Part shown: one piece after another, positions 21,935-35,199 of the stretch | Layout: the number at the start of each line of letters is the position of its first letter | Position numbering within the stretch: the stretch's first letter is position 1 | Source of the DNA: Stomorhina lunata | Taxonomy: Eukaryota > Arthropoda > Insecta > Diptera > Rhiniidae | DNA: 64,000 nucleotides | Assembly (NCBI GenBank): GCA_933228675.1 | Contig: OW121743.1 | Location: forward strand, 80,398,363 to 80,462,362 | Direction: 5' to 3' | The notes under the pieces: generated by a model | The model's input: the letters and a program-made list of their open reading frames with translations, nothing else | The model's database searches: none | What the model was told of the DNA's origin: nothing | Position numbers and translations under genes: made by a program

Positions 21935-24900
21935 TTAACAGTATCAAATTTCTTTTTAGTAAACTTTTTATCAAAATTTGTCTTAAGAAAAAATGTTGAT
22001 CCAATTTTGTCTTTAGTAAAATTTTGATCAAAACTTGTCTTTAGTAAAATTTTGATCAAAATTTGTCTTTAGTAAAATTTTGATCAAAATTTGTCTTTAG
22101 TAAAATTTTTATCAAAATTTGTCTTTAGTAAAATTTTTATCAAAATTTGTCTTTAGTAAAATTTTTATCAAAATCTGTCTTTAGTAAAATTTTTATCAAA
22201 ATTTGTCTTTAGTAAAATTTTTATCAAAATTTGTCTTTAGTAAAATTTTTATCAAAATTTGTCTTTAGTAAAATTTTGATCCAAATTTGTCTTTAGTAAA
22301 ATTTTGATCCAAATTTGTCTTTAGTAAAGTTTTGATCAAAATTTGTCTTTAGTAAAGTTTTGATCAAAATTTGTCTTTAGTAAAATTTTGATCAAAATTT
22401 GTCTTTAGTAAAAATTTCGATCAAAATTTGTCTGTAGTAAAATTTCGATCAAAATTTGTCTTTAGTAAAATTTTGATCAAAATTTGTCTTTAGTAAAATT
22501 TTGATCAAAATTTGTCTTTAGTAAAATTTTGATCAAAATTTTTCTTTAGTAAAATTTTGATCAAAAATTTTCTTTAGTAAAATTTTGATCAAAAATTTTT
22601 TTTAGTAAAATTTTGATCAAAAATTTTTTTTAGTAAAATTTTGATCAAAATTTTTCTTTAGTAAAATTTTGATCAAAATTTTTCTTCAGTAAAATTTTGA
22701 TCAAAATTTGTCTTTAGTAAAATTTTGATCAAAATTTGCCTTTAGTAAAATTTTGATCAAAATTTGTCTTTGGTAAAATTTTGATCAAAATTTGTATTTA
22801 GTAAAATTTTGATCAAAGTTTGTATTTAGTAAAATTTTGATCAACATTTTTCTTTAGTAAAATTTTGATCAAAATTTTTCTTCAGTAAAATTTTGATCAA
22901 AATTTGTCTTTAGTAAAATTTTGATCAAAATGTGTCTTTAGTAAAATTTTGATCAACATTTGTCTTTGGTAAAATTTTGATCAAAATTTGTCTTTAGTAA
23001 AATTTTGATCAAAATTTTTCTTTAGTAAATTTTTGATCAAAATTTTTCTTTAGTAAAATTTTGATCAAAATTTTTCTTTAGTAAAATTTTGATCAAAATT
23101 TTTCTTTAGTAAAATTTTGATCAAAATTTTTCTTTAGTAAAATTTTGATCAAAATTTTTCTTTAGTAAAATTTTGATCAAAATTTTTCTTTAGTAAAATT
23201 TTGATCAAAATTTTTCTTTAGTAAAATTTTGATCAAAATTTTTCTTTAGTAAAATTTTGATCAAAATTTTTCTTTAGTAAAATTTTAATCAAAATTTTTC
23301 TTTAGTAAAATTTTGATCAAAATTTTTCTTAGTAAAATTTTGATCAAAATTTTTCTTTAGTAAAATTTTGATCAAAATTTGTCTTTAGTAAAATTTTGAT
23401 CAAAATTTGTCTTTGGTAAAATTTTGATCAAAATTTGTCTTTAGTAAAATTTTGATCAAAATTTGTCTTTAGTAAAATTTTGATCAAAATTTGTCTTTAG
23501 TAAAATTTTGATCAAAATTTGTCTTTAGTAAAATTTTGATCAAAATTTGTCTTTAGTAAAATTTTGATCAAAATTTGTCTTTAGTAAAGTTTTGATCAAA
23601 ATTTGTCTTTAGTAAAGTTTTGATCAAAATTTGTCTTTAGTAAAATTTTGATCAAAATTTGTCTTTAGTAAAATTTTGATCAAAATTTGTCTTTAGTAAA
23701 ATTTTGATCAAAATTTGTCTTTAGTAAAATTTTAATCAAAATTTGTTTTTAGTAAAATTTTGATCAAAATTTGTCTTTAGTAAAATTTGATCAAAATTTG
23801 TCTTTAGTAAAATTTTGATCAAAATTTTTCTTTAGTAAAATTTTGATCAAAATTTTTCTTTAGTAAAATTTTGATCAAAATTTTTCTTTAGTAAAATTTT
23901 GATCAAAATTTTTCTTTAGTAAAATTTTGATCAAAATTTTTCTTTAGTAAAATTTTGATCAAAATTTTTCTTTAGTAAAATTTTGATCAAAATTTTTCTT
24001 TAGTAAAATTTTGATCAAAATTTTTCTTTAGTAAAATTTTGATCAAAATTTTTCTTTAGTAAAATTTTGATCAAAATTTTTCTTTAGTAAAATTTTGATC
24101 AAAATTTTTCTTTAGTAAAGTTTTGATCAAAATTTTTCTTTAGTAAAATTTTGATCAAAACTTTTCTTTAGTAAAATTTTGATCAAAATTTTTCTTTAGT
24201 AAAATTTTGATCAAAATTTTTCTTTAGTTAAATTTTGATCAAAATTTTTCTTTAGTAAAATTTTGATCAAAATTTTTCTTTAGTAAAATTTTGATCAAAA
24301 TTTTTCTTTAGTAAAATTTTGATCAAAATTTTTCTTTAGTAAAATTTTGATCAAAATTTTTCTTTAGTAAAATTTTGATCAAAATTTTTCTTTAGTAAAA
24401 TTTTGATCAAAATTTTTCTTTAGTAAAATTTTGATCAAAAATTTTTATTAGTAAAATTTTGATCAAAATTTTTCTTTAGTAAAATTTTGATCAAAATTTT
24501 TCTTTAGTAAATTTTTGATCAAAATTTTTTTTTAGTAAAATTTTGATCAAAATTTTTCTTTAGTAAAATTTTGATCAAAATTTTTCTTTAGTAAAATTTT
24601 GATCAAAATTTTTCTTTAGTAAAGTTTTGATCAAAATTTTTCTTTAGTAAATTTTTTATCAAAATTTGTCTTTAGTAAAATTTTGATCAAAATTTTTCTT
24701 TAGTAAAAATTTGATCAAAATTTTTCTTTAGTAAAATTTTGATCAAAATTTTTCTTTAGTAAAATTTTGATCAAAATTTTTCTTTAGTAAAATTTTGATC
24801 AAAATTTTTCTTTAGTAAAATTTTGATCAAAATTTTTCTTTAGTAAAATTTTGATCAAAATTTTTCTTTAGTAAAATTTTGATCAAAATTTTTCTTTAGT

Positions 24901-25205
24901 AAAATTTTGATCAAAATTTTTCTTTAGTATAATTTTGATCAAAATTTTTCTTTAGTAAAAATTTGATCAAAATTTGTCTTTAGTAAAATTTTGATCAAAA
25001 TTTTTCTTTAGTAAAATTTTGATCAAAATTTGTCTTTAGTAAAATTCTGAACAAAATTTGTCTTTAGTAAAATTTTTGATAAAAATTTGCCTTAAGTAAA
25101 ATTTTGATCAAAATTTGTCTTTAGTAAAATTTTGATCAAAATTAGTCTTTAGTAAAATTTTGATCAAAATTTGGCTTGATCAAAATTAGTCTTTAGTAAA
25201 ATTCA
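21935..25205 (+). repeat. 28-bp minisatellite with GATC-centred 20-bp palindrome
   Basis: About 115 units of 28 bp (for example 23051 to 23079): TTTAGT then AAAATTTTGATCAAAATTTT, then TC or GTC. The central 20 bases are a perfect palindrome. Two subtypes, ATTTGTC and ATTTTTC, occur in blocks. Rare variants recur at multiples of the unit: the doubled GTAAAGTTTT is at 22321 and 23581 (1260 bp, 45 units), and CTTCAG is at 22684 and 22880 (196 bp, 7 units). This shows higher-order duplication. Confidence 0.97.
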
Positions 25206-26514
25206 AATTAAAGATTTTGGTTATTAAAAGAGGCTTTCGAACTGTTGAGATAACCATTCGTGGAACATAGCATATATTTTGTTTAAAACTTGTTATACTC
25301 TGAAACAAAGGTATTATAAGTGTTTCCTTTCACTCTGTTCTTAGTCCTTGTTTCACCCTCCTTCACCCCTCCCTCTTGCCTGTAATTTCCCTTTTTCAAC
25401 TTTTAACTAGAGAAAAAGAAAAATCTTTTACTAGGGCGTATAAAAATTGCTCAATTGTACTTTTATTCTTGCCTTTATAGTTATTGTATCCACAACACCA
25501 GCTACAAAACTATTTAAGTACAATGTTTTGTTGGTTAAGGAAAAAGGGCATTGGACCAAGTGTAGCAATAGCAGTCAACATTGCAGTAAGAATAAATGTT
25601 TACTATAGCTTTTCTGTTTTTTTTTTTTTGCTATCAAAGTAAGAAAAACAAGGTAAATGTTGTAAAATCGAAATAAAAATAAGAAAACAACAACGAATTC
25701 ATTACCGAAACATGTAAGGCGAAAACCTGCACAAACAAGGACGACATCAGTATTGAGAAGGACGAACATTCACACCTGAACCACTTGAATGGCAAACCAA
25801 TACCAGACAAGGTATTAAAGGCCAAAGGTGAAAGGGTGGTTTATTACAAAAGTCTTAGTTCTTGATGACTATGAATTGTGGCCAAATCTAGATATATTGT
25901 CTTCAGATAAAGCGACATTTTCAATATGGACAAAAAGAAGGGTTATAAGAAATTAAATTTTTTTAAACAAAATTTAGGAATTTTTTTTTTTAACATTTTA
26001 AAAAACATTAAAATATAAATAAAAATATTTATATCTATCTTCATTTGATTTAAGATATAAGTATCTATATTTCTCTACAGAAAATCATAATCCTGGCGCC
26101 TGCACTCTGTTATTCACTGGCTATGATTAAGTGTTAAGCTGGAAAAATGTTGCGGAAAATATACAACAGATTTGGCGAAAATTTTAAGCATGACGAAAAT
26201 CCTACAGCGTCAGCAGAGAAAACAATAAGCAATGGCTTATATCAAGGAAGACATGACAACAACAACTGCGGCATAATACAAAGGGAAACGGCAACAAAAG
26301 CGCGCTTTTACAACGGAAATAGACACTTGACTATGAATTGTGTTGTTGTTATTTTTTTTTTTTTTTGTTCTGTTTTTGGAAAGCCTTTATATGGCAATTT
26401 ATCCTTTTGCTTTTGTCGTTTGAAGTGTATGGTAATTTCAAAGAATGTTTGTAGGATACATTAAAAATTGTAAATATTTTTAGTGAATCTTTAAAAAATT
26501 TTAAAAATTTAAAA
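25206..26514. other. Single-copy spacer between two GATC arrays
   Basis: Includes a 105-codon plus frame (26147-26464) and two overlapping minus frames (25575-25825). None shows a recognisable domain; the 105-codon frame runs through a T-rich stretch encoding a hydrophobic FFFFF run. Coding status is unsupported. Confidence 0.4.
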
Positions 26515-27890
26515 GAAAATTTGGGTTTAGTAAAGACAAATTTGATAACATTTTGATCAAATTCGTCTTAATTAAAATTTTAATCAAATGTTGTCTTTAG
26601 TAAAAATTTGATCAAAAATGGTGATCAAAATATGTCTCTAGTAAAATTTTGATCAAAATTTACCTTTAGTAAAATTGTGATCAAAAATTCTCTTTAGTAA
26701 AATTTTGATCAAAATTTGTCTTAAGTAAAATTTTGATACAAATTTGCCTTTAGTAAAATTTTGATCAAAATTTTTCTAGACTAAAAATTTTGATCAAAAT
26801 TTGTCTTTAGTAACATTTTGATCGAAACTTCTCTTAGGTAAAAAATTTGATTAAAAATTGTCATTAGTAAAATTGTGATCAAAATTTGACAAAGTTTGAC
26901 TTTTATAAAATTTTGAAATTTTTAAAATTTTGAAATTTTAAAAATTTTGATCAAAATTCGTCTTTAGTGAATTTTTGATCAAAAATAGTCTTAAGTCAGA
27001 TTTTGATCAAAATTTGTCCTTAGTACAAATTTTGATCAAAATCTTTAGTAAAATTTTGACCAAAACTAATTTTTAGTAAAATTTTGATCAAAATTTGTCT
27101 TTAGTAAAATTTTGGTCAAAATTTGTCTTTAGTAAAATTTTGATCAAAATTTGTCTTTAGTAAAATTTTGATCAAAATTTGTCTTTAGTAAAATTTTGAT
27201 CAAAATTTGTTTTTAGTAAAATTTTGATAAAAATTTTTCTTAAGTAAAATTTTGATCAAAATTTTTCTTTAGTAAATTTTTTGTCAAAATTTGTTAATGA
27301 CAAAAAAATTTTTATCAAAATTTTGAATCAAAATTTGTCTTTAGTAAAACTTTGATCAAAATTTGTTATTAGAAAAATTTTAATGAATATTTGTATTTAG
27401 TAAAATTTTGATCAAAATTTGTCTTTAGAAAAATTTTGATGAAAATTTGTCTTTAATATAAATTATGATAAAAATGTTGATCAAAATTTTTCTTCAGTAA
27501 AATTTTGATTAAAAGTTGTCTTTAGTAAAATTTTGATCAAAAATCTCTTTAGTAAAATTTTGATCAAAATTTTTCTTAGTAAAATTTTGATCAAAATTTT
27601 TCTTTAGTAAAATTTTGATCAAAATTTTTCTTTAGTGAAATTTTGATCAAAATTTTTCCTAAGCAAAATTTTGATCAAAATGTTTCTTTAGTAAAATTTT
27701 GATCAAAATTTTTCTGTAGTAAAATTTTGATCAAAAATTGTCTTTAGTAAAATTTTTATCAAAATTTATCTTTAGAAAAATTTTTATCAAAATTTGTCTT
27801 TAGAAAAATTTTTATCAAAATTTGTCTTTAGAAAAATTTTGATCAAAATTTGTCTTTAGTAAAATTTTGATGAACATTTTTCTTAAATAA
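26515..27890 (+). repeat. Decayed 28-bp GATC minisatellite
   Basis: Same unit and orientation as 21935-25205 (TTTAGTAAAATTTTGATCAA) but with many substitutions, indels and partly lost GATC sites. Most regular at 27100-27230 and 27560-27850. Likely an older part of the same array, split by the 1.3-kb spacer. Confidence 0.9.
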
Positions 27891-27989
27891 TTATTTAAAA
27901 CAAGCTTAGATAAAATTTTTACTTAAAACTAATTTTTATAAAATTTTTATTTAAGATAAATTTTCATAAAAACTTTTTCTTAAGACAAA

Positions 27990-28600
27990 TTTAATATTTT
28001 GTAATATTTTTAAATTTTTCCTATAAGACTAGTAAAATGTCTAAAATATTCTTTAAAAATGGTAAAAATTTAAAAATTTTAATATAAAAATAGTAAAATT
28101 TTGAAAATGTTCCAATAAAAATAGTAAAATTTTAAGTATTTTCCTACAAAAATAGTAGAAATAGTAAAATTTTGAAAATTTTTCTATAAAAATATTAAAA
28201 TTTTCCTATTATATTAGTAAAATTTTGAAAATTTCCTATAAAAATAGTAAAATCTGTAAAATTTTCCTATAAAAATAGTAAAATTTTGAAAATTTTCTTT
28301 TAAAAGTAGTAAAAATGGTAAAATTTAAAAATTTTCCCGTCAAAACAGTAAAATTTTGAAAATTTTCTTATAAAAATAGTAAAATTTTAAAAATTTTCCT
28401 ATAAAAATAGTAAAATTTTGAAAATTTTCCTATAAGAATAGTAAAATTTTGAAAATTTTCCTATAAAAACAGTAAAATTTTGAAAATTTTCCTATAAAAA
28501 CAGTAAAATTTTAAAAATGTTCCTATAAGAATAGTAAAATTTAAAAAATTTTCCTATAAAAATAGTAAAATTTTGAAAATTTTTCTATAAGAATAGTTAG
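27990..28600 (+). repeat. 31-bp AT minisatellite, ATAGT subtype, second block
   Basis: CCTATAAAAATAGT followed by AAAATTTTGAAAATTTT, the same orientation as 20465-21135 but more diverged. Most regular at 28370-28590. Confidence 0.9.
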
Positions 28601-29085
28601 TCTACAAGTTTGTTTTCCTTTATTAAATATATTAAACAAATAATAATCCTTTAGCAAATAAAATCCCTTTCAAAACTTGTTAAATGATATAATCTTTCTG
28701 CATATAAATTTTTATTATCATGTCCTTCATGTCCTTTGTTCATTGAGCCGTCATATAAAACATTTCTTTTCCAAAAACAGACGTTATTTTTTATCTACAA
28801 CCTTCTCTATGTAACTACTTCTATTGATTTCTTCCACATTATTTGTTTGCTATAAATATTTTCAATTACTTATTCATGTTTGAAAATCTTTCTATTGAAT
28901 ATTTTTAAATGGCCAACCAAAAAATTTATCGCTTTAATATTTTCAGTCATTAGTTACGAGTCATTAGGTTTTTTTTTTTCTAACAAACAAGCAGATTTCA
29001 CAATAATTCCTTTTTAATACAGAGATTAAATTTTTTTCTGTGGGGGTGTGATGAAATTTAAAAACTGAAACATGAAAATATTTTT
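28601..29085. other. Single-copy spacer, nothing recognised
   Basis: AT-rich with no repeat and no coding signal. Confidence 0.4.
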
Positions 29086-31180
29086 GTAACGAAATATTTT
29101 CTATAAGTAAGTTTTTATATGCAAATGAATTTCTATGCGAAAGATTTTCTGTACGAAAATTTTTATATGCGAAACATTTTTTAGACGAAAATTTTTATAT
29201 GCGAAAAATTTTTTAGACAAAAATTTTTATATGCGAAAAATTTTCTATACGAAAATTTTTATATGCGAAAAACTTTTTATACAAAAATTTTCATATGCGA
29301 AAAATTTTCTATACGAAAATTTGTTATATGGGAAAAATTTTCTACACCAAAATTTTTATATGGAAAAAATTTTCTATACGAAAATTTTAATATGTAAAAA
29401 ATTTTCTATACGAAAATTTTTATACGCGAAAAATTTTTTTTATACAAAAACTTTTATGTCGAAAAATTTTCAATATAAAAAATTTTTATATCGAAAAATT
29501 TTCAATACGAAAATTTTTAGATTGAAAAATTTTCAATACGAAAATTTTTATATCGAAAAATTTTCAATACGAAAATTTTTATATCGAAAAATTTTCAATA
29601 CGAAAATTTTTATATCGAAAAATTTTCTATACGAAAATTTTTGTAGCCAAAAATTTTCTATATGAAAATCTTTATATCGAAAAATTTTCTATAACAAAAT
29701 TTTAATATCGAAAAATTTTCTATACCAAAATTTTAATATCGAAAAATTTTCTATACCAAAATTTTTATATCGAAAAATTTTCTATAAAAAAATTTTTCTA
29801 TCGAAAAATTTTCTATAAGAAAATTTTTCTATCGAAAAATTTTCTATAAGAGAGTTTTAATATCGAAAAATGTTCTATAAAAAAATTTCTATTTCTAAAA
29901 GAAAATTTGAATATCGAAAAATTTTCTATAAGAAAATTTTTATATCGAAAAATGTTCTATACGAAAAATTTTCGATACAAAAATTTTTATATGGAAAAAT
30001 TTTCTTAAGAAAATTTTTTATCGAAAAATTTTGTCTATGAAAATTTTTAAATCAAAAAATTTTCGATACAAAAATTTTTATATAAAAAAGTTTTCTATAT
30101 GAAAATTTGTTCGTCGAAAAATTTTCTATTAGAAAATTTTTGTGTTGAAAAATTTTCTATTAGAAAATTTTTATATCGAAAAATTTTCTATTAGAAAATT
30201 TTTATATCGAAAAATTTTCTATAAGAAAATTTTTTATATGTGAAAAACTATTCATAATCTTCTATATCGAAAAATTTTTTCTATCAATTTTTTTAAATAA
30301 AAAAATTTTCTATTAAACAATTTTTATATAAAAAAGTTTTCTATATGAAAATTTGTTCGTCGAAAAAATTTCTGTATGAAAATTTTAATATCAAAAAATT
30401 TTCTATTAGAAAATTTTTATGTCGAAAAATTTTCTATTAGAAAACTTTTATATCGAAAAATTTTCTATTAGAAAATTTTTATATCAAAAAATTTTCTATT
30501 AGAAAATTTTTATATCGAAAAATTTTCTATTAGAAAATTTTTGTATCGAAAAATTTTCTATAAAAAAATTTTTATATGTGAAAAACTTTCTATACGAACA
30601 TTTTTTATATGTGAAAAACTATTCATAAACTTCTACATCGAGAAATTTTTTATATGAAAATTTTTGTATCGAAAAATTTTCTAGACAAACATTTATTTAT
30701 CGAAAATTTGTTATACAAAAATTTTTATATCGGAAAATTTTTTCTACTAAAATTTTTATATCGAAAATTTTCTATACGAAAATTTTTATATCGAAACATT
30801 TTTATATCATAAAATTTTCTATAGGAAATTTCTTAATCAAAAAATTTTCTATATATTCGAAAAGTTTTATATCAAAAATTTTTGTATAAAAAAATGTCAA
30901 TAGGAAATTTTTCTACAGAAAATTGTTGTAATCGAAAAATTTTCTGTAGAAAACTGTTATAATCGAACTTTTCTCTGAAGAAAACTGATAAAATCGAACA
31001 GTTTTCTACGAAACCTGTTATAATCGAAAAATTTTCAAAGAAAACTGTTATAATCAAACAATTCTCTAAAGACAATAATCGAACAATTTTTAGCAGAAAA
31101 CTGTTATAATTGAAAAAATGTCTAAAGAAAACTGTTATAATCGAATAAATTTCCACAGAAAACTGTTATAATCAAACTTA
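29086..31180 (+). repeat. ~30-bp minisatellite, TATCGAAAAATTTTCTATA type
   Basis: Units of about 30-31 bp: ATATCGAAAAATTTTCTATA then CGAAAATTTTT. Early units have ATGCGAAAAATTTT; later units have TATTAGAAAATTTTT; from about 30910 the unit shifts to AATCGAA.AATTTTCT followed by AGAAAACTGTTAT. The sequence therefore grades through at least three variants along the array. The 176-codon plus frame 29135-29665 and the 94-codon minus frame 30872-31156 are repeat translations (KNFLYTKIF-like) and not genes. Confidence 0.93.
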
Positions 31181-32284
31181 TATTTTTATAAAAAAGCTAG
31201 AAAATTTTAAAAAGAAAACTTTTATATAAAAAATTATCTTTAACATCTTGAAATGGAATTTAAATTTTTACTAAAAAGTTCCGGCTGTTGCTTTTAAGCC
31301 AACATTTGATTACCTTAAATCTAAACCATTTCTAATCACACTCACACACGTTTGGCTAAGTTCCAGCAGAGGCATTGAAATCATGTTAAGTGTTTGTAGT
31401 AAATGTTTACATATTCCTGTTTGTGCATGTCCTTGCATGTCTATGTTTGTCTTCTGTCCTCTACAACTTTATTTGGCTAAGCATGCGTAGGCTAGGAGAA
31501 TGTATTGAAATAACTAAATGATACCAGAAGTTTAAAATAGAAATTCGACTGCAGATATTAGAGATTCTTTAAGCACTTTTAAATCTGCAGTTGGCATCTT
31601 GTAATGATCAGTAACGATCTTGAGATTGATCGCACAAGTTTGAGACCCTTGCATATCATTTTGAATGTATTAGTCTGTTATTGTTTTAGGCCCTTAAATT
31701 TTAAACTGCTGGGCTGTAGACATAGTCAACAAATACCATTATTGCTGCAACATTGCCTAAGCCAATTAAAGACAAACTCTTAAAAATACTTAATGGTCTC
31801 GTTTATGGGAGACTTTGTAATGCTTTTTCAAAAATTTAAATCCAACAAAAGCTCTAGACAGAATCCACCCGTACATGCCCCTAAAAAAGATGTATTTTTC
31901 CGAATAAAACGTAATAAAGCTAATGACCATAATAATTTTCTAAACAAATAAAAGCCTGTAGTAAAATTTTATTTGCATATAAAAATGGGAACCTACAAAA
32001 TGGTAGCATTTAGCAAATTTTTTTCTTTTAGAATTTTAATTACTTACACTGGCGCCAATGGGGTACAAATGGGCAAAAGTATAACTTATTTAATGTAATT
32101 AATTACCTGAAAAGACATGAATGAGAATAAGGTAATTAAATAAAGGTACCAGGTTTAAAATCTAGTAATTGAAATTAAATTTTAGATTAAGTTATCAAAT
32201 AAAATTTATTAAGAAATTTGAATGGAAGCAAATAATAAGGCTAAAATAGCTAAAGGTAGACAATTTTAAGTTAAATGGAATTAT
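31181..32284. other. Single-copy AT-rich DNA, no feature supported
   Basis: Slightly less AT-biased than the arrays, but no open frame or conserved motif is recognised. The 360-bp satellite begins fading in at the right. Confidence 0.4.
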
Positions 32285-34460
32285 ATGAAAACGCAGGAAT
32301 GAGCAGTTGTTTTTTTTCTGCTAAAAGTCTGTTTTACTGTCAAGCTTTTGCATTATATTTAATGGCTAACACACAAAAATACCAAAATTTCGATATAAAA
32401 TAATTTTTATTTCATTTATAAAGCTCGTAAATAACCTTTTTACTAAAATCCTTAATTATTGAGGTTTGTGCAAATACGCGCAAATTTTATAATATAATTT
32501 TAAAAGTAGATAAACTTTGCTTTATATTATGGAAACAATTATAACGGGATTTATTTTAAGTTTAAAGTATGATAGCTCAAACAGATACAAATTTCTGAAT
32601 TTTTCAATGACATTTTTTTTAGGTATCTTTTTCATTTTTTTAAATTCATATAAGAATGCAAGAATAAGCAGCTGAAGTTTTTACTAGTAAAGGAATATGT
32701 TACTGTAAAGCCTCTGAAAGTTGTTTGATAAAAAATATGAGCAAATATCAAAAGTTGGGCCTTACAGAAAATAATAATTCAAAAAAAAAAAAAAATTAAA
32801 AATTAAATTATTAAATCTAGAAGTTTGCGCAAATGAGCGCAAATTTTTAATATAATTTTAAAAGCAAATAAACTTTGCTTTACATTTTAGAAACAACTAT
32901 AACGAGATTAATTTTTAATTCAAAGTTATGATAGCTTAAACACATGAAAATTCCAGAATTTTTCAATAACATTTTTTTATTTTTAATTGTTAAGTATCTT
33001 TTTCAAATTTTTCAAAAGTTATATGAAAATGCAAAGATAAGCAGCTTATTTTTTTACCAGTAAAATACTATATTTTTGTGAAGCCTTTGAAAGTTGTTTC
33101 AGAAAAAATGTAAGCAAATATTAAAAGTTGGGCCTTAAAGAAAAAAAGTATTTTTTCAAAAAAAAAAATTAAAAATTAAATTAATTTTTTTACTAAAATC
33201 TTGAAGTTTGCGCAAATAAGCGCAAATTTTGTAATATAATTTTAACATTATAGAAACATTTATTACGAGATTAGTTTTTAGTTCAAAGTTCAAAATTCCT
33301 GAACTTTTCAATAAAATTTTGTTATTTGTAATTTTAAAGTATCTTTTTAATTTTTTTTAAATTCACATGAAAATGCAAGAATAAGCAGCTGAATGTTATA
33401 CCAGTAAAAGACTATATTTCTGTGAAGCCTCTGAAAGTTGTTTGATAAAGATATGAGTTAATATCAAAAGTTAGGTCTTACAAAAAATAAAAATATTTTT
33501 TCAAAAAAATTAAAAATTAAAAAATTATTTTTTCACTAAAATCTTGAAGTTTGCGCAAATACGGGCAAATTTTGTAATAGCATTTTAAAAGCAGATAAAC
33601 TTTGCTTTATATTATAGAAATAATAATAACGAGATTAATTTTTAGTTTAAAGTTATGATGGATCAAACAGATACAAATTCCTGAATTTTTCAATAACATT
33701 TTTTTATTTGTAATTTTTAAGTATTTTTTTCAATTTTCTTCAGAAATTCATATGAAAATGCAAGAAAAAGCAGCTGAATATGTTTCTGTGAAGGCTTTGA
33801 AAGTTGTTTGATGAAAAACATGAGCAAATATCAAAAGTTGGGCCCTACGGAAAAAAATATTTTTTCAAAAATCTTAAAAATTTATTTTTTTTACTAAAAT
33901 CTTAAAGTTTGCGCAAATACGCGCAAGTTTTGTTATATAATTTTAAAAGCAGATAAACTTTGCTTTACACTATAGAAACAATTATAACGAGATTAATATT
34001 TCTTTCAAAGTTATGACAGCTCAAACACATGAAAGTTCCTGAATTTTTCAATAAAATTTTTTTATTTGTAATTTTTAAGTGTCTATTTTCAATTTTTTCA
34101 AAATTCATATGAAAATGCAAGAATAAGCAGCTGAGTTTTTTACCAGTAAAAGACTATATTTCTGTGAAGCTTCTGAAAGGTGTTTGATAAAAAACATGAG
34201 CAAATATCAAAAGTTGGGGCATACAGAAAAAAATATTTTTCAAAAAATATTAAATTTTTTTTTCTTTATTGAAGTCGATCAAATTAAAGTGTGAGAATAC
34301 TTACTTCTGGAAGTTGCTTCATGACAAATGTGCACAAAAATCAAAACTTGGGTCTTACAGCAGAAAGTTTTAGTTTTCAAAAACCCTTAAAAATGCAGCT
34401 TTTGTTAAAGTCTGTGTATAATTAGAATTGGCGCAAACTTGAGCAAATTTTTTAACATAA
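32285..34460. repeat. ~360-bp tandem satellite, about six diverged units
   Basis: A landmark TTTGCGCAAATACGCGCAAA (or variant) recurs at 32465, 32824, 33207, 33550, 33908 and about 34429, giving spacings near 359, 383, 343, 358 and 521. Other landmarks in order per unit are AGATAAACTTTGCTTTA, AACGAGATTAAT, CCTGAATTTTTCAATA, GAAAATGCAAGAATAAGCAG, GTGAAGCCTCTGAAAGTTGT and ATATCAAAAGTTGGGCCT. The first and last units are partial. TTTGCGCAAA is a perfect palindrome and the only GC-containing conserved motif. Confidence 0.9.
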
Positions 34461-35199
34461 TTTTGAAAGTAGAGGTAATCGATTTTTAAACTAAAGAACC
34501 TAGAACACAAAACCCATAAGTGGTTCAAAGTTATGATATTTTTAATATTAGTTCTTTTCTTTTTAAATTTCTTTAATATAATTTTTTTAGTACCCCTTAA
34601 ATATTCCCTGAATGTCTCTGAACTTAATTAAGTGTTTTTCACTTAAAAAAAAAACTTCTTATGAACTTTTACTTCTTTTTCTCCCCAAAAAACCTTCTTT
34701 AGTTTGGAGATTTACTTTGTTTAGCCAACTTTATTTAATCAATATGACAAAGCAAAAAAAAAGTTGTTTGTTTAATCACTGATTTTTGCTTCATATACAC
34801 AAAGAACTTTACATTTCATTAAACATTCAATTCTTTGGGAATAAATCTTAGGAACAAGAAAAAAGTTTTTAAAAGTTTAGAGCAACAAGAAAGAAACATA
34901 ATGAATCAAGAGAAGAAACGAGATGCAAATTATTGGCAACATTTGATGTTGCAGAACATTAAATAATGAAACGAAGAAGTATATTTAGTTAAATAAGAGA
35001 TACCCTACATGAGGTATTACTAATATAAACAAAGAGTCTAAGAGGTAGAAGGGACATTTGTATTTGCATTTGTGTTGTTTTTTATAACATATGGAAATAA
35101 TGGTCTGATTTTAAAGTTTGATTAGGAATCATCTATGAAATCGATTTAACTATATCACACGTTGAACTTCTGTCCATTTAGCGCTTGTAATCAAAGAAC
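34461..35199. other. AT-rich DNA, no feature supported
   Basis: No repeats or frames to report. Confidence 0.4.

Noticed and set aside
26147..26464. 105-codon frame between two GATC arrays
   Set aside because: No domain, a poly-Phe stretch from a T-run, and no supporting homologue recognised.
29135..29665. 176-codon frame
   Set aside because: Entirely inside the TATCGAAAAATTTTCTATA minisatellite; the periodic translation reflects the DNA unit.
32285..34460. Homology of the ~360-bp satellite to the Drosophila 359-bp satellite
   Set aside because: Only the unit size is similar; I see no sequence evidence for common origin.
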